Positions 12,001-23,558 of a stretch of DNA of 64,000 bases are shown piece after piece (the first letter of the stretch is position 1; each line of letters starts with the position of its first letter). The notes beneath the pieces are model-generated. The model was not told the DNA's origin, did no database searches, and worked only from the letters and a program-made list of their open reading frames with translations. The position numbers and the translations under genes are program-made. Source of the DNA: Alviniconcha marisindica (Eukaryota; Mollusca; Gastropoda; Provannidae); NCBI GenBank assembly GCA_018857735.1, contig JABMCL010000732.1, positions 1,738,501 to 1,802,500 on the forward strand, in the 5' to 3' direction.

Positions 12001-14966
12001 TTCAATTTCCACTTACAGTTACAGTTAATAATGGAATGAGTTATTATTTAATTGCATTTTTAATACATATTAAATAATGAATAGAAGAAGAAGCAAATCT
12101 GTCAGTTTCAGAGTTCGGTTGACAAAAGTACAAAGTTGACATCATTAATACTGCATTGCCCCCTTGTTACGCTTCTTAATCATTCATTCAAGACTAGCAA
12201 GTACTGTAATCCTAGTAGTACTAGTAGTAGTAACTACACATGCTCAGGAATAGATTTGTGTCTGAATGAACATCAAAAACATTTCCAAGAAAAAGAAAAA
12301 AAAAAGCTTTGACTGCTTGAGTCAGCTGGCTCACAATCAGCACTTTCAACAGAACCTATCCTTCAAATTTTTAAAGTGGCATATATAAGCTCACAAACCT
12401 TGGGTGAACACCTTGCAATTTTAAAATTAAAGACCTCACTTAAACTAGTTAAAATAAAGAAGATCCTCAAAAAAAAAAAAAAAAACATTACATTTTTCTT
12501 GCAATAAAAAATGCACAATCTCTTTTAATCATGTTCTCATGCTCTATAATTGGTAATAAAATTAATCCTACTTCAATTCCACTCCCACCTCACCCCCACA
12601 TACAGTTTTAAAAGTAAAGACCTCACTTAAACAAAAGACAGGGTTCATACAGAAAAATCCTTTCAAAATTCACAAATTTTCAGTGAAGTTTTCACAAACC
12701 TTTGCAATATGGTTGCGGAAAAGCAACACAAAGTATGCAACTCTTCCGCACGTCCAGTAAAGGGGCACAACCCTTACTGTAGCTGATGGCCGACACATTC
12801 TATCAGTCAACAACTGATATGAAGTGCATTCTTAGTGATTTTGCACGGCAAATTTATTTTTTGCTAAACTACTGTTCGGTCTTGGGAAATGCAGTTTTTG
12901 ACGGATAGTGATAAGCTGATAGTTTTCCCCTAGTGCTCTGAGGTCCACAAAATTTCACAGATCCCACTCAGTTTTCAGAGACTTTAAAAGGCCTTGAAAA
13001 GCTTATCCCATTTTCCCCAAACTTTCAAAGACCTTCAAAGACTGTGCAAACCCTGTAAAGAAGATGCTAAAACAAAAATATATAGATAAAAACTGGGGGG
13101 GGGGCAATAAGAAACACAGTCTCCCTTAATGAATCATTTTCTCATGATCTAAGTCTAAAATTGGTAAAAGTAAAATCTTACTTCAATTCCCCCCTCCCCC
13201 CAGTTAATGCTAATAGTAATACTAGTTAGATGTTAGAAATAATTCATTAAATTGTAACTAATCCCAGTTCCCACACAAGAAAACTGACCATGGCATGGGG
13301 CAAAACTGTCACACAGTAACCACCTACCTCTTTGCCATCATCATCATCCTCTGGTTTGATCTCCCCATCATCACCATCAGCATCCCCATCACCATCAACA
13401 TCTTCATAATCCAGCTCAACTTGCTCCTCGTTGAAGTGTGTCTGTACCTGCTGCTTATCACCCAGCGATGCAATCATGATGGGCCGCCTCACACGCTCCC
13501 CATTCACAGTTTTCTCCCCTGCTGAGGATTTCTGAGCCTCCTCTTCGGGCTGGGTTGTGGAACTGGTGACAGCTTCTTCCACTTGACGCGAGTCAGCTTC
13601 GTCCTCAATTTCCCCTGAAGTATCGTCACTGTCGTTGTCCACGCCTATGTTTTCATCATCAGAAATGTTTTCCATGTCCAGCGATGTGGAGAGATCAAGC
13701 TTATTGTTTGAGGTGCTAGACATGGCTGGAATGGCAGTGTCCTCTAATGATAACCTATCTGACCTGTCTGTACGGTGTAACAAACTAGAAACTGAGTCTG
13801 AAGCAATGGGATTGCTCTTCCCAGGGCTGCGGTTTGTGATTCTGGAGCGAGCATCGGGGAAACCCCCACCACCTCTAGAAGAAAGACCAGAGGAAGAAGT
13901 GACCACCATGGGGGATCCGAACCCCGGGGAGGGGGCTGGGGAGGATTCATCAGACCCCATGTCTTCTCCGCTTTCAGGGTCTGACACGGGCTCGGCGCCC
14001 AGTGGCGCCAACACCTCTGCCTGGTGTGCTGCTTGCTGAGACAGTTTCTCTGCAGAGGGTTTGTCATCCTCATCAGGAACTGGGGACAGGGGAACCTCAC
14101 CATCACTGGAAACGTCTGACACGGCGTCGGCACCTGCTGTCAAGTCACCAGCCCCTGTGACCCCTGCAGTCATTCCTTCTGCCGCTGCAGCAGCCTGGGG
14201 TTTGGCCACAGGATCTGTTACGTCCCTGGCACTGGACACATTTTCTTGAGACGTGGCGCCATCTTTTACACTGGAAACATCTTGCGACTGAGAGGCATCC
14301 GCTTCATTTGATTCTTCTATAGACTCTTCTTTCATAGAACTGCTAGGTACTTTGGGTACTTCCTCCGCAGAGGAAGATTTTTTGGTCCTGCCCTCTTCAG
14401 ACTGTGAAACATTATCTTGCACAAGGGTGTCTTTGGACGATACACCACCTAACCCTAAGCTTGCCTGAGGCCAAGAATCTGAATCTCCAGCACCTTTGTG
14501 CTGACTGTCCTCAGCAGCTGCCCCCGAGTGCTGAGCAGTTGTTGGACCCTGCGAGGCGGTTGACAAATGATCAGCACCGTCTCCTGCTGACCTTTTATCT
14601 ATGCTAATTTTGCCGATGTCGGCAGAAACCTCTGTTGTCAGCTCTGCTGCTATGTCTTTGTCGCATGCTGGTGTTGGTTTGACCTCATCATCTGGCAGGT
14701 CATCGATGTCAGACACAGCATCAAAGTACTCTGAGTCTGCTGTCTTGTTGTAGGATGCCTCTGGGTTCTCGCAACTCTTGTCAAAGTTCTCAGGGCTTCT
14801 GTCCACCTCCCCCTCCTCCTCAGAGTCGGAGGGACTAGCGATCTGAGACTGGTCAAGTTCGATGATCACTTCACCACTGTCACTGTCATCACTGACATCC
14901 TGCTTCCCATCCTGCCCTTCAGCAACACGCTCATCATCAGCAGCTTCCATCAGGGCAGGAAATGCA
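1..14966 (-). CDS. ZC3H18: Zinc finger CCCH domain-containing protein 18-like, 3' end off the window
   Basis: ZC3H18 links the nuclear cap-binding complex/ARS2 to RNA export or to NEXT-exosome decay (family knowledge). Coding exons, transcript order: 14950-13328, 10994-10953, 9618-9474, 8528-8446, 7948-7859, 7243-7086, 6311-6200, 5794-5730, 5084-4929, 4285-4193, 2223-2068, 1589-1326 and 228-1 (continues off the edge). All junctions have AG acceptors and GT donors and keep phase, giving at least 1071 codons. Domains: acidic Ser-rich N-terminus (residues 1-541, one exon); acidic GEL/GEI linker; CCCH finger C579-x7-C587-x5-C593-x3-H597; the family motifs SAWERGLRHAKE and RKEQESNFEEKR; then DPYYD, YENF, ADEWHDPWRRSKSPK; and an RS/Ser-rich C-terminus ending in SGSADSD near base 1. 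The start ATG is 16 bases after an acceptor, so a non-coding 5' exon is expected. The N-terminal exon is long for the family. Identity is sure; short-exon edges a little less so. Confidence 0.93.
229..745 (-). repeat. Pyrimidine-rich minisatellite upstream of the ZC3H18 RS exon
   Basis: On the plus strand about 11 units of 40-47 bp read GGAGAGAGTAAGCAAGGGAT, AGAGAGGGGAAGGAGGGCAC, AGATGT. On the transcribed (minus) strand this is a long C/T-rich tract starting about 20 bases from the acceptor of the exon at 228. Open frames across it reflect the repeat and are not genes. Confidence 0.85.
1099..1225 (-). repeat. Second block of the same pyrimidine-rich minisatellite
   Basis: Three units match the 229-745 repeat (GGAGTAAGCACGGGATAGAG, GGGAAGGGGGGCACAGATGT). 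About 350 bases of unique sequence separate it from the first block, within the same ZC3H18 intron. Confidence 0.8.
2830..3690. repeat. About 75-80-bp minisatellite in ZC3H18, 11 or so units
   Basis: The unit reads GGATGAAGGACGGTAACTGT, CTGTACCTGACCTTGCGGTT, GGGTGTGGGATCTAGTATCT, TGGCATATAATGTCCAT. Most units are 75-80 bp; one near 3150-3200 is shortened. It lies between exons 4285-4193 and 2223-2068. No exon sequence is recognisable in it. Confidence 0.88.
5227..5505. repeat. Direct duplication, two copies of about 145 bp
   Basis: AAATAAAAGCTAAAAGTCTTG, CTTGCTAAAACAAAGCTTGG and CATGAAAAAATGAGTCACAG occur twice in order, in the ZC3H18 intron between the exons at 5794 and 5084. Confidence 0.8.
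5848..5874. repeat. Poly-C tract
   Basis: 27 consecutive C; similar homopolymers at 26913-26939 (C), 62814-62845 (G) and 58880-58901 (G). Confidence 0.95.
6649..7130 (-). repeat. 73-bp tandem array of exon-end plus splice-site units (ZC3H18 intron)
   Basis: The donor core (acttac on the plus strand) recurs at 7080, 7007, 6934, 6861 (mutated to acttat), 6788, 6714 and 6649, a spacing of 73 bp except for the last two steps (74 and 65). On the minus strand each unit reads ttcacag|GTTGTGCATCCC...GCTGC|gtaagt, that is an acceptor, a 44-nt exon-like core and a donor. The core translates as VVHP(I/V)PKDP(Y/H)Y(D/N/K)(Q/R)AA in the exon's own frame. Five of the seven units keep that frame; the 6714 copy has a one-base insertion and the last is decayed. 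The core is not a multiple of three. Confidence 0.93.
7086..7243 (-). CDS. ZC3H18: ZC3H18 exon encoding the RKEQE..FEEKR segment
   Basis: This 158-nt exon runs from QMKKASQRKEQESNFEEKR to VVHPIPKDPYYDQAA and ends in phase 2 at GGCTGC|gtaagt. The next exon (6311-6200) restores the frame as A-YDEEEYYKPPG. The final 44 nt and the donor are the first unit of the 73-bp tandem array that follows in the intron. Confidence 0.9.
7391..7520 (+). mobile_element. Solo MITE arm in a ZC3H18 intron
   Basis: The stretch ACCTCTGGTAGAGTTTATG, ACCTTGTATCTACTTGCATG, CCATAGGCAACTCAGG to GCTAATTAACTCCCTTG matches the left arm of the element at 29277. No partner arm is seen nearby. Confidence 0.6.
7970..8180. repeat. 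Two-unit tandem repeat of about 96 bp in a ZC3H18 intron
   Basis: CCTCTCCATGCACTC, TGCTGGTCAGCCCGTCTCCC and TTATTCTCCCCACAGCAGGC repeat with a partial third end. It lies just upstream, in transcript terms, of the exon at 7948. Confidence 0.75.
9474..9618 (-). CDS. ZC3H18: ZC3H18 CCCH zinc-finger exon
   Basis: This 145-nt exon starts with GATGATGACTGTGAAGAG (DDDCEE) after a ttgcag acceptor. It encodes PTCRFFLRGACTWGLNCRF followed by LHPGINDKG, the diagnostic C-x7-C-x5-C-x3-H finger. It ends in phase 1 at AAAG|gttggt; the next exon completes the glycine (GNYQM). Its acceptor is the last of a long row of near-identical acceptors (see the 42-bp array at 9611-10345). Confidence 0.92.
9611..10345 (-). 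repeat. 42-bp tandem array of splice-acceptor units (ZC3H18 intron)
   Basis: About 18 units follow one another, starting at the real acceptor of the zinc-finger exon. On the minus strand a unit is GATGATGACTGTGAAG, then TGTCAGTGTCAAAATGC, then TTGTTGCAG, so each holds an AG acceptor and the first 16 nt of the exon. The period of 42 is exactly 14 codons (DDDCEVSVSKCLLQ). The frame is open over several units around 9790-10120. A one-base insertion near 9790 and TAG-type acceptors in the units at 9653 and 9737 break read-through nearer the exon. Older units to about 10345 differ slightly in length (39-45 bp). Confidence 0.93.
11085..11285. repeat. Four-unit repeat of about 55 bp in ZC3H18 intron 2
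   Basis: CTGAGCGAGAGAAAAGGTTC and AAAAAGGTAAAACAGGTAAA recur four times with small changes, just outside the small exon at 10994-10953. Confidence 0.8.
12640..13062 (-). repeat. Interspersed repeat, copy 1 (inverted relative to copy 2)
   Basis: AAGGCCTTGAAAAGCTTATC, CCATTTTCCCCAAACTTTC and AAAGACTGTGCAAACCCTG are the reverse complement of blocks at 40443-40640. A more degenerate relative lies at 3885-4070. The family is not identified. Confidence 0.7.
13328..14966 (-). CDS. ZC3H18: ZC3H18 first coding exon, long acidic low-complexity region
   Basis: The ATG is at 14950 and the exon ends at a GAG|gtaggt donor after codon 541. The product is almost all Asp, Glu, Ser, Ala, Gly and Thr, with many potential CK2-type acidic Ser sites, and looks disordered. 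It ends in a DDDDGKE run that continues smoothly into the next exon (EGEDSDRDEGELDD). No folded domain is visible. Base 14966 is the first exonic base after a cag acceptor, leaving a 16-base 5' UTR segment in this exon. Confidence 0.88.
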
Positions 14967-14999
14967 CTGCAAAGTGGTCAAGGCAGTAATGAGTAAATA

Positions 15000-16560
15000 T
15001 GTTATGGGTAGGCCAAAAAGGGTAACACTAACAACAGTAACTGGCAAGCAGACAGGACACAGATTTGTGATAAAAGTAAATGCTGCTTACTAGCCTAGTA
15101 TGAAGATGATCCTTTAATTCAACTTGAAGGCTTACAGTTACAGTTATACTGGAACAGTTTCAAATGTAGTGCTGAGAAAACATCTGAGGCTAGAGAGCTG
15201 GGTGGATCACATAATATGGGCTTTTCTGAGCACATGGATACCATCTTGAACTGAATTGAAGATTAAACTAAGTCTAATAGTAGTAAGACGAAAAGTCCAG
15301 TAGGGTTCAGTTAAAACAACATTAATTTTCATATAACATTATGATCAAAATGACATCTGATTTACAATTTATATGAAACAAAAAATATTATTATTGACAG
15401 CTAATTTACTTTGTACAACACAAGCCTTCTTTAATTTTTATTTAATTTATTTGTATGATACACCATTGCATCATGTACATAGTCCTGCTGTCACTCAGAA
15501 AACTTTGTTTCTGGATTTGATTAGTATAATAGTAATAGTTCAAAAGAAAATCCTTGATTCTTCCTCGTTTTGATTTCTTCTGCCTGATTAAAACGTAGTT
15601 CACCAGGGGTCACAAACACATCTTAGAACTTGAGTACAGCAAATGCAGTGTCTTGACAAAAATGCATACACAATGACACTAAACAACTAACACCGTAACA
15701 CTAACAAAGTAACAGCAATTTTTTTTTTTTAATGAACAATCCTGTACTTATTTAGTAATAGTATTATCAATCTTGAGACCTCCACCCCACAACAAGTTTG
15801 TACACACAAAAGGCATTCTTAAATTGCAATGCAGGCTACAGCTGTGCAGATGACAGGGTCACCTAAGATTAAAAATACTTATATTTATAATAAGAATAAT
15901 CCTAGTGTAGAATCAAACTTGCAATTATACTAGCCACTACTATCAGAATCGATATTATCACACTTGCAGTTGCATTGATAATATTCACAATAACGTGTAG
16001 AATCAATCGTGCAAATTATACTAAATTACTCAAGTAAATATACTAGTTACTACACTAACCACCATCATTCACTGAAGATGAAGTCTGGGTACGGAATTCA
16101 TTATTGTAACATCCCTTCAGCTTGCCTAAGTATTTTGCTTTTATGACCGCTCAGTGTGTGTCTGGTATACATAGATCTAGTAGTACAAACGGCCAACTCT
16201 GCCAACTGCAAGTGAAAATTAAATGCAATTAATAAACCGCAGATTCACACTAAGTCACAGGACGAGAATTATCAAGTTCCAACTGTCAGTGACAGTGTCA
16301 CCATGTAACAGAAGCAAGCAATGGTTCACAAAAGGTGTCTTCGTTGCATTCATCTCAAAACGCAAAAGAGATGCAAAGAAAGAAAGAAAAAAAAAAAAGA
16401 AAAAAAGAAAAAAAAGGTTTAGATCCAAGGAGCGTCCTTTCAACCAAAACTAATTCTGATTTTGCACCACAGGAGAAAAAGCGTGTGCTCAAAATCCAGG
16501 GAGCAGTTCACCGACTTAAAAAGACCATTACGTGGCAATCACACACAATCACTTAGATAA
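15000..16560. other. ZC3H18 intron 1, no further features
   Basis: AT-rich unique sequence with a short poly-T run near 15720 and a poly-A/G tract near 16375-16415. No exon, SINE or tandem repeat is supportable here. Confidence 0.6.
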
Positions 16561-16587
16561 CGATACCATAGCTAGGTTCTACATACC

Positions 16588-16766
16588 TCTTGTTTAACAA
16601 ATATTGACCAAAAATGATGACCTTATCCTGAACAAGCACAAATTAGCTAAAAATACGTCCGTTTCAAGCGTCACAGCTTATCCCTATGAAGGCTGCCATT
16701 GCTTTGTTTTCATTGGACGAAAGCATGTCATGTGACGACCGGAAGTGAACGCGCGCTACAGCTATC
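16588..16766. promoter_or_regulatory. Bidirectional promoter of ZC3H18 (-) and CTNNBL1 (+)
   Basis: The CTNNBL1 ATG is at 16767. A good minus-strand donor (AACAAGAG|gtatgt) ends a likely non-coding first exon of ZC3H18 at 16587. The interval contains an inverted CCAAT core (attgg, 16712-16716), a TCATGTGAC M-box/E-box (16728-16736) and an ETS/GABP-type CCGGAAGTG (16739-16747), followed by CpG-rich bases. ETS plus CCAAT elements are common in housekeeping bidirectional promoters. The motifs are seen; the promoter role and the UTR exon are inferred. Confidence 0.6.
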
Positions 16767-17504
16767 ATGGACGTCGGAGAGCTCTTGTCGTTTAAGGTGC
16801 AGCGCAGTTTGCTTTTTCTTTTGTTTCGTTATGATATGTGTTGGAAAAGAAGGTTGTAGATAAACGTTCAAAAACCGAGGGATGTTTTTAGCTCGATCTA
16901 ATTGAGATCTACCCTTCTATCTCGACATACGTTTGCATTAAACACAACCCGGTAGAAAACTACGTCCGGAAAAAGACAGATGCAGCACTGCAACACCGAA
17001 TTTTCCAAGAACTGTCGTAGCTTGGAACTACATAGACAACAAGACAGTCTACTCCGACAGTACTGAGTGCTTTAAGTCGGCCTTGGCCTCAACCAAGCGC
17101 CCATAGACCCAACACCACCGCTGCGCATACAAACCGGCGCACCAATGCCAGACTCCTGGTCCTGGGTAATAGCGACGTATGCTACGGAAACAGAAGTTTG
17201 GATCATTGCTAGGTGCTCCTTTTAGTTTTATAATGATCCTTTGTCGCAAAAACGATAATTACAATTACTGTAGAATTGTGACATCCATGTTGCGACCGAA
17301 AAGTAAAAATGAGGGGGGGATTTTGTTGCTGGTTTCTGATGGCCGCCCAAGGGAACTCACCCTACGCTGGAGGGAAGTAACTCCCTTGCCGCACCATGAT
17401 ATTATCAAAACAAGAATTGGAACCTAGCAGTTCAAGTAGAATTCAACGTGTCCAACATTATTTGTTGAAGTATGACTTTTTCTCAAGTGCATGAGAGGAT
17501 AGCA

Positions 17505-17555
<51 letters not shown>

Positions 17556-20500
17556 TATATATATATATGTGCACACAGCAAAAGTAGTAATTTATTCCTT
17601 TATAATTTTATTAATCACAGGAAGATGTCATAAACTGAGATTGCAATATGAGGGGAAGTGAATATTTGCCCTTATTTCACCCCCTACAGGGGCTTCTAAA
17701 GAAGAAGACTGTAAAGTGTAAAACTAAAAGTGTTGTAACACAGGAGTTAATAGCTGCTTTATTTTAAATTTAAAAAAAAGAACTGAAACATTGCTATATC
17801 TTAGTCCTACTCCTCGTGGGAAATTGACAATAAAGGATGTGACAAATACTAAAAAGCATGTGTTATGTATTGTGTGTTTTTTCATTCAGAACTTTTATTG
17901 TTTTAGTTTAAGTTTCTTTAACTTTGACTAGTTAAAGTTGACCAGAACAGAGCTTATACAGATTTCAGTAGTAATCCAATCAGCTGGACACAGTTGTTGT
18001 TGGTTGCTTTTATATTGTGCAGTTTTCTGCTCTTTAACTGACTCACTGTGCTCTTGTTGCTTGTGATTCTGAATAGTAAGTAAACATGGTGCGTAACGTC
18101 CACAGAAACCATAAGTCTAAGAGTTATTAGGGATGGGTAACTATGAGTGACTGAAGCCTTTCATTGCACATTTTTTACACCATCCAAGTGGTGTACAATT
18201 TGTTTGTTGCGTGGCTGGTGCCACGTAAAGCTCCTGCTGTCTCAGTGCCATAAAACCATATACCAGTTTACAGTGTCGCATGATGCAAAAGCCACATACT
18301 AGTACTAAGTTACTAGAGTGCATGTGTATATATATATATGTAGCTGTATCTTGCCACCTGCACTTCTGGCAGAATGACCAGGATATTTTATGTGCTCCTG
18401 CAGTAATATGGGGATAGAATGGATACTAAAAGTAAAACAGGAGTCAGCACAGAAAGTTGACCCTGGAGAAAAAATCTTCTGCCATTTCATTTGACCATGA
18501 GTGGCACCCTAACCACTGAGCTATTCCTGCTCCCCTTAAGCACATATATGCACCTAATACAGTTAATTTATTTAGTGAATTGTCTTCACTCAGCTAATAA
18601 TAATTAATATGGTACCACCAAACTTGATCTTCAGCACATATTTCCCCCCTGCTCTCTCTCTCTCTTTCTTCCTTTCTCACAACCCCTATAGACACGTGAG
18701 TGGTATATATTCATGATGTGCTATGGCTAACACCTGACAGTAGAACACCCTGGGCTGTAGGTTGTCTCTTAATTTTAGTTAAAAAAAGAACCACTTGTGA
18801 AAGATACCGCAGTAGTAAGTCCAGAGAAAACTGCACTTTGTCAAGATCATTTATAATATTTTATATTATTTATACTTTTATTCCTCACTTGCTGTCAGTT
18901 AAATTCATGACATAGTCCTATGTAGTTGTATAAAAAATTTGCTCAGTCAGTCAGTGCTAATGAATAATTGAGTGACTGTAAGAACTAGATCAGTGATGGT
19001 AACATGATCACTTGTTTGAAATGTTTGAATCTCTTTCTTTTTTCTTTTTCTTTTTTCTTTCTAAAAACAAACCAACATTAATTGTTTAAAAACAGCCACA
19101 GAAGCCAGAACTGATCATCAAAAGGAAGGGTGATGAAAATGATGAGGACAATGAACCTGCTGTCAAACGACGAAAGGGGGCTCACGGCGGTGGCCAGACA
19201 CAAGAGGGCGGCAATGATCCAAACAAGATTCTTCAGATGATGGATGAAGTACCAGAGGTGAACATTGGTATTGTGATAGCCTAGTCTGTGTATTGTATTT
19301 TCTGGTCTAAATCAAATGATAAAGCCTAGTCTCTGAATCGTATTTTTGGGTCTAATTTCTCCAAATCAAATGATGATAACTTAGAAATTAAAGACTGTCA
19401 GGAATGTTTGGTTATTCTTGTGTGCTTCTTTCAGGGTTGGTATTGGTGGAGTTTTCCTCTTTCAGATGAATCAGTATTTATAACTTCATCATTGCTGGTA
19501 ACTCACTGTTCTTTTAGTCTGGGGTGGGAATAAAGGCTGTTTTGGTTTTTTGTTGCATACTAAGTATTAACTATTGTGTATCAGTTCAGTGGTTTTGATC
19601 TTTCTTTCTATGACTACTTACTTACCCTATTTAAGGGAGGCAGGCCATGGATGTCTGATGTCTTCCCCCTGTCTGGAATCTTGGGGCTGTTATTTGATTT
19701 CCCTTTCCTATGTCCTCACTGTTTTTGATTTTGCCTAGGCTTCCACCATGTGACACTGGCATTTGCCATTATGCATACATTTATATAATATTATATAACA
19801 TTTAAAAATATTTTTTTGTTTTGTTTCTTCCCATTCCCTTTTTATATTTTTCTTTAATCTGGTATTGATACATTAGATGGAATGGTCAACAATATCAGCA
19901 TGTCCTAACCTGATGTGCTCTCATAACAGCAGTAATATTGAAGGGACTTACACTTCAGAAATTTGCATTTGATATTTTTGTATTGTCTGTTTTGCTTTGT
20001 GTTTGTGTAGGGGTAGTTTTTGTGGACTGAACTGAGAAAGGGTTTTGAAATACATGTGCATTTGCTTATGACGGAGTTTATTTGTCCTGAGGTGACCCTG
20101 TGTGGTTGAAATGATGTTAAAATCCAATTACTAACTAACTAACTTGTGTACTTGATTAGGCAATCATCCATCAGTTGTTTAATATCTATTGTTCACTTTA
20201 TTGATCATATGATTTAAATACTTAGGCGGAGCCAATGGATGAAACCAATCTGAAAAAGATGCTGCTGCAGTTTGAAAAGAGAGCCTACAAGAACCAAGAG
20301 ATGAGAATCAAGTTTCCAGACATGCCTGAAAAGTAAGGAAAATAGATGGTTTGCATGTTCGTGACTGTAACTCCTTTTCACTGTTTGTGTGTGTGTGTGT
20401 GCATGCGCATGCATGTGTATGTGTACTGCGTGATTCACTAACTGTGTGTGTGAGTGTTCATGTGTGTGTGCTTGTGTATGGGTGTGGACTGCAGGTGGTA

Positions 20501-23496
20501 CATCATATATTTCTGTATATGGGTGCACTTGTTTTGGTGCACATAATATATATATATACATTGTCCTGTTTGGGGCTGTCCTGTTTGGGGCTGTCCTGTT
20601 TGGGGCTGTCCTGTTTGGGGCTGTTGTCAAGCTCTGTAATACCATGACTTGATTTAATTAATTATTTACAAAGTTCTTCATTTACTATTTTCTGTCAGTC
20701 AGATCTGTATCTGCATCCATGACATGTACACGTAGACTCCGTTGCCCAGAGATTCCTTAGACTGGCATATGCTGGGTTTTACCAGTAACAACTAACATGT
20801 TGCCTTGTAATAGTTGTAGGGGTAAAAATAAAAGGTGCCAGTACAGAGTACTAGTAAGGTTTTGATTGACTGATTGATTGCTTGATTGGTAATCGCTTAT
20901 ATAGCGTTATTCTCAGCTCTCTTGAGCAGACTCACTGCGCTCGCATGTGGTTCTACACGAGTGACTAGCTTTTTATAGCGCAGTTTTTTAATATCCACCG
21001 AAGTGGTGTACTTCCAGCGCTGGCATGGCTGGTGCCACAAGAAACTGCAGCCATGTCGGGCAAGTTCTGTGTACACCATACAACCATGCACCATGTCACT
21101 TTATGCAAAGCCACATACGGAAGGTGTATGCGTGTTTAGCTGTAACCTGCCACCTGCACTTTTGGCAGAATGACAGGGATCTTTTACGTGCTACTACGGT
21201 AACACGGGGGTGGAACGGATACCGAAATAAGAGTCAGCACAGAAAGTCGACCATGGAGAAGAAAATTCTCCCACCACTCCTGCAGGGATTTGAACCCGCG
21301 ACCTTTCAGTCATGAGTCGGCGCTCTAACCACTGAGCTATCCCCGCCCCCTAGGTCTATTGTTTTGTTGTGTCTTTCTAGTTCTCCCTTCTCTGATTTAT
21401 GGAAGCATGCAGACCATCCCCTGAGTGATGACAAGTCTGATTTTGTCCTGACCACCCAGCAGCATCCTAACCAGATCTGCGACTGGGCTTGCTGAGTCTG
21501 GAAGTCATGCAGGCAGGCAGAGTTGCTGTGAGCTGTAACCCCCCTCTGCAAATGGACGTCTCTAATAACCTCACTCGCAGCCACCTAAGTAATAGTTTGG
21601 GGCAGTCAAAGTCGAAGTCAACACATGATGGGGCAGCAAGAAAACGACTGGAAAAAAATCTTTAACAGCTGTGTGTCATTGACAAAGTGGATTCTTCTTC
21701 TTTTTGTCAGATTCATGGAGTCTGAGCTGGAGTTGAATGACATCCTTCAGCAGATGCACGTCATCGCCACAGTGCCGGATCAGTACCACATCCTTGTGGA
21801 GCTCAACACTGTCCGCTCCCTGCTCCAGCTTCTGTCACATGAAAACACAGGTAGGTCTAACTCTAAGCCAGGTGGCTAAAGAGTGATAGTCCTTATAAAT
21901 GCTTGCAGGGCTGAGTAGAACCAATTCAGCTCAAACCACCAGACCATGGTCAACATTGCAGATTTGCTCCAATGAATTTAACAACTTCTGGTAAATGATG
22001 GGCAAAAAGTGCCTGAAACTTGACACAGTGAGATTTTGCTGCTGGTATTCCAGATTTAACTCTTCCTTGTCCAGTAAATTCTGTGTCTCATGTTTGTTTA
22101 GCTGCACTGGGTTTAAGTGTTCTTTGTCCAGTAAAGCTTGCATTTTATGTGTGTTTAGCAGCACTAGGTTTAATTCTTTTTTGTCCAGTAAATTCTGTGT
22201 TTCCAGTTTGGAATCAGTAACCACTACATAAGTCCAGTGCATGGTTTGAGTGGATGGTGCTGAGATGACCACACCACTAAAACTGACTGACATGATGTGT
22301 GAATGGTTCATGTCAGTTGATCACCTCAGTCAAAAGAACGCTTTTTTTCTCCACTTGTCTCCAAATCCGAAATGACCCGTCTGCACATGTGACCCAAGGG
22401 GAAGCTTTGGAAGTTGACTCTTTTAAGACACTGGGGTCAAAATCAAGAGGTGGCCGGGTGGGTGGAGTAATGTTTTGTTTTTGTTTTGGGGGGTTTGGTC
22501 ACCGTTGGGTGCCTTGTCTTGCAGACATTGCCATTGTGGTGGTGGACTTAACTCTTTAAGACACTTGGGTCAGAATTAAGAGATGGCAGGGGGGGGGAGG
22601 CGACGGTAATTTTTGTTTTGTTTTTGTTTTTTGGTCACTGTTGAGTGCCTTGTCTTGCAGACATTGCCATCGCGGTAGTGGACTTGATGCAGGAGCTGAC
22701 AGACGTTGACACACTCAACGAAAGTGAGGAAGATGCTGCAGCCCTAGTGGATGCCTTGGTATGTTCTGATTTATGGTTCGAGCACGAGTCTTAGGATGTT
22801 AGTGTCAGTTAATGTCAGTGTCCTGTCGATGGGTTCACTCATCAGGCTGGGCAAGTGAGAACTCCTTAAAAAAAATTGTAAAGCCAAATCAAGTTTAGAA
22901 ACCTGAAATTCTGTTGTTGTTTTTTTTAATATACTGCAGGCAAAAACAAATGCATTTTTTTATGCCTAAACTGAAACCAGTTAACATTTCAACAATTTTT
23001 TAGAACTGCGACCAGGATTGAACCTGGGTTTGCTTTGTATTGTACCAGCCAGGTAATCATTTAGCCCAAGTGCTTCTGTGTTGTCAATGTTGTGTTTGAT
23101 TTGTGGGCAGCTGGAGGGTCAGGTGACGGCCATGCTGGTGCAGAACATGGAGCGACTGGATGAAACCGTCAAGGAGGAGGCTGATGGGGTCCACAATACC
23201 CTAGGTATTTATTTCACTTTAAAACACCACCTTTTCCACACTCAGTTGTTTCACTTTTAAACACCGTCTTTTTCCCTCTCAATTTATTTCACTTTTGAAT
23301 ACCATCTTTTCCGTTCTCAATTATTTCACTTTTAAACACCGTCTTTTCCCCTCTCAATTTATTTCACTTTAAAACACCATCTTTTCCACTCGCAATTATT
23401 TCACTTTTAAACACCGTCTTTTCCCCTCTGAATTTATTTCACTTTTGAAGCACCATCCTTTCCCCTCTCAGCATTCAGTAGATCACTGTATAGCTT

Positions 23497-23558
<62 letters not shown>

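Noticed and set aside
13635..14607. Plus-strand open frames opposite the acidic exon
   Set aside because: They are shadows of the ZC3H18 N-terminal coding exon, whose codon bias keeps the opposite strand open.
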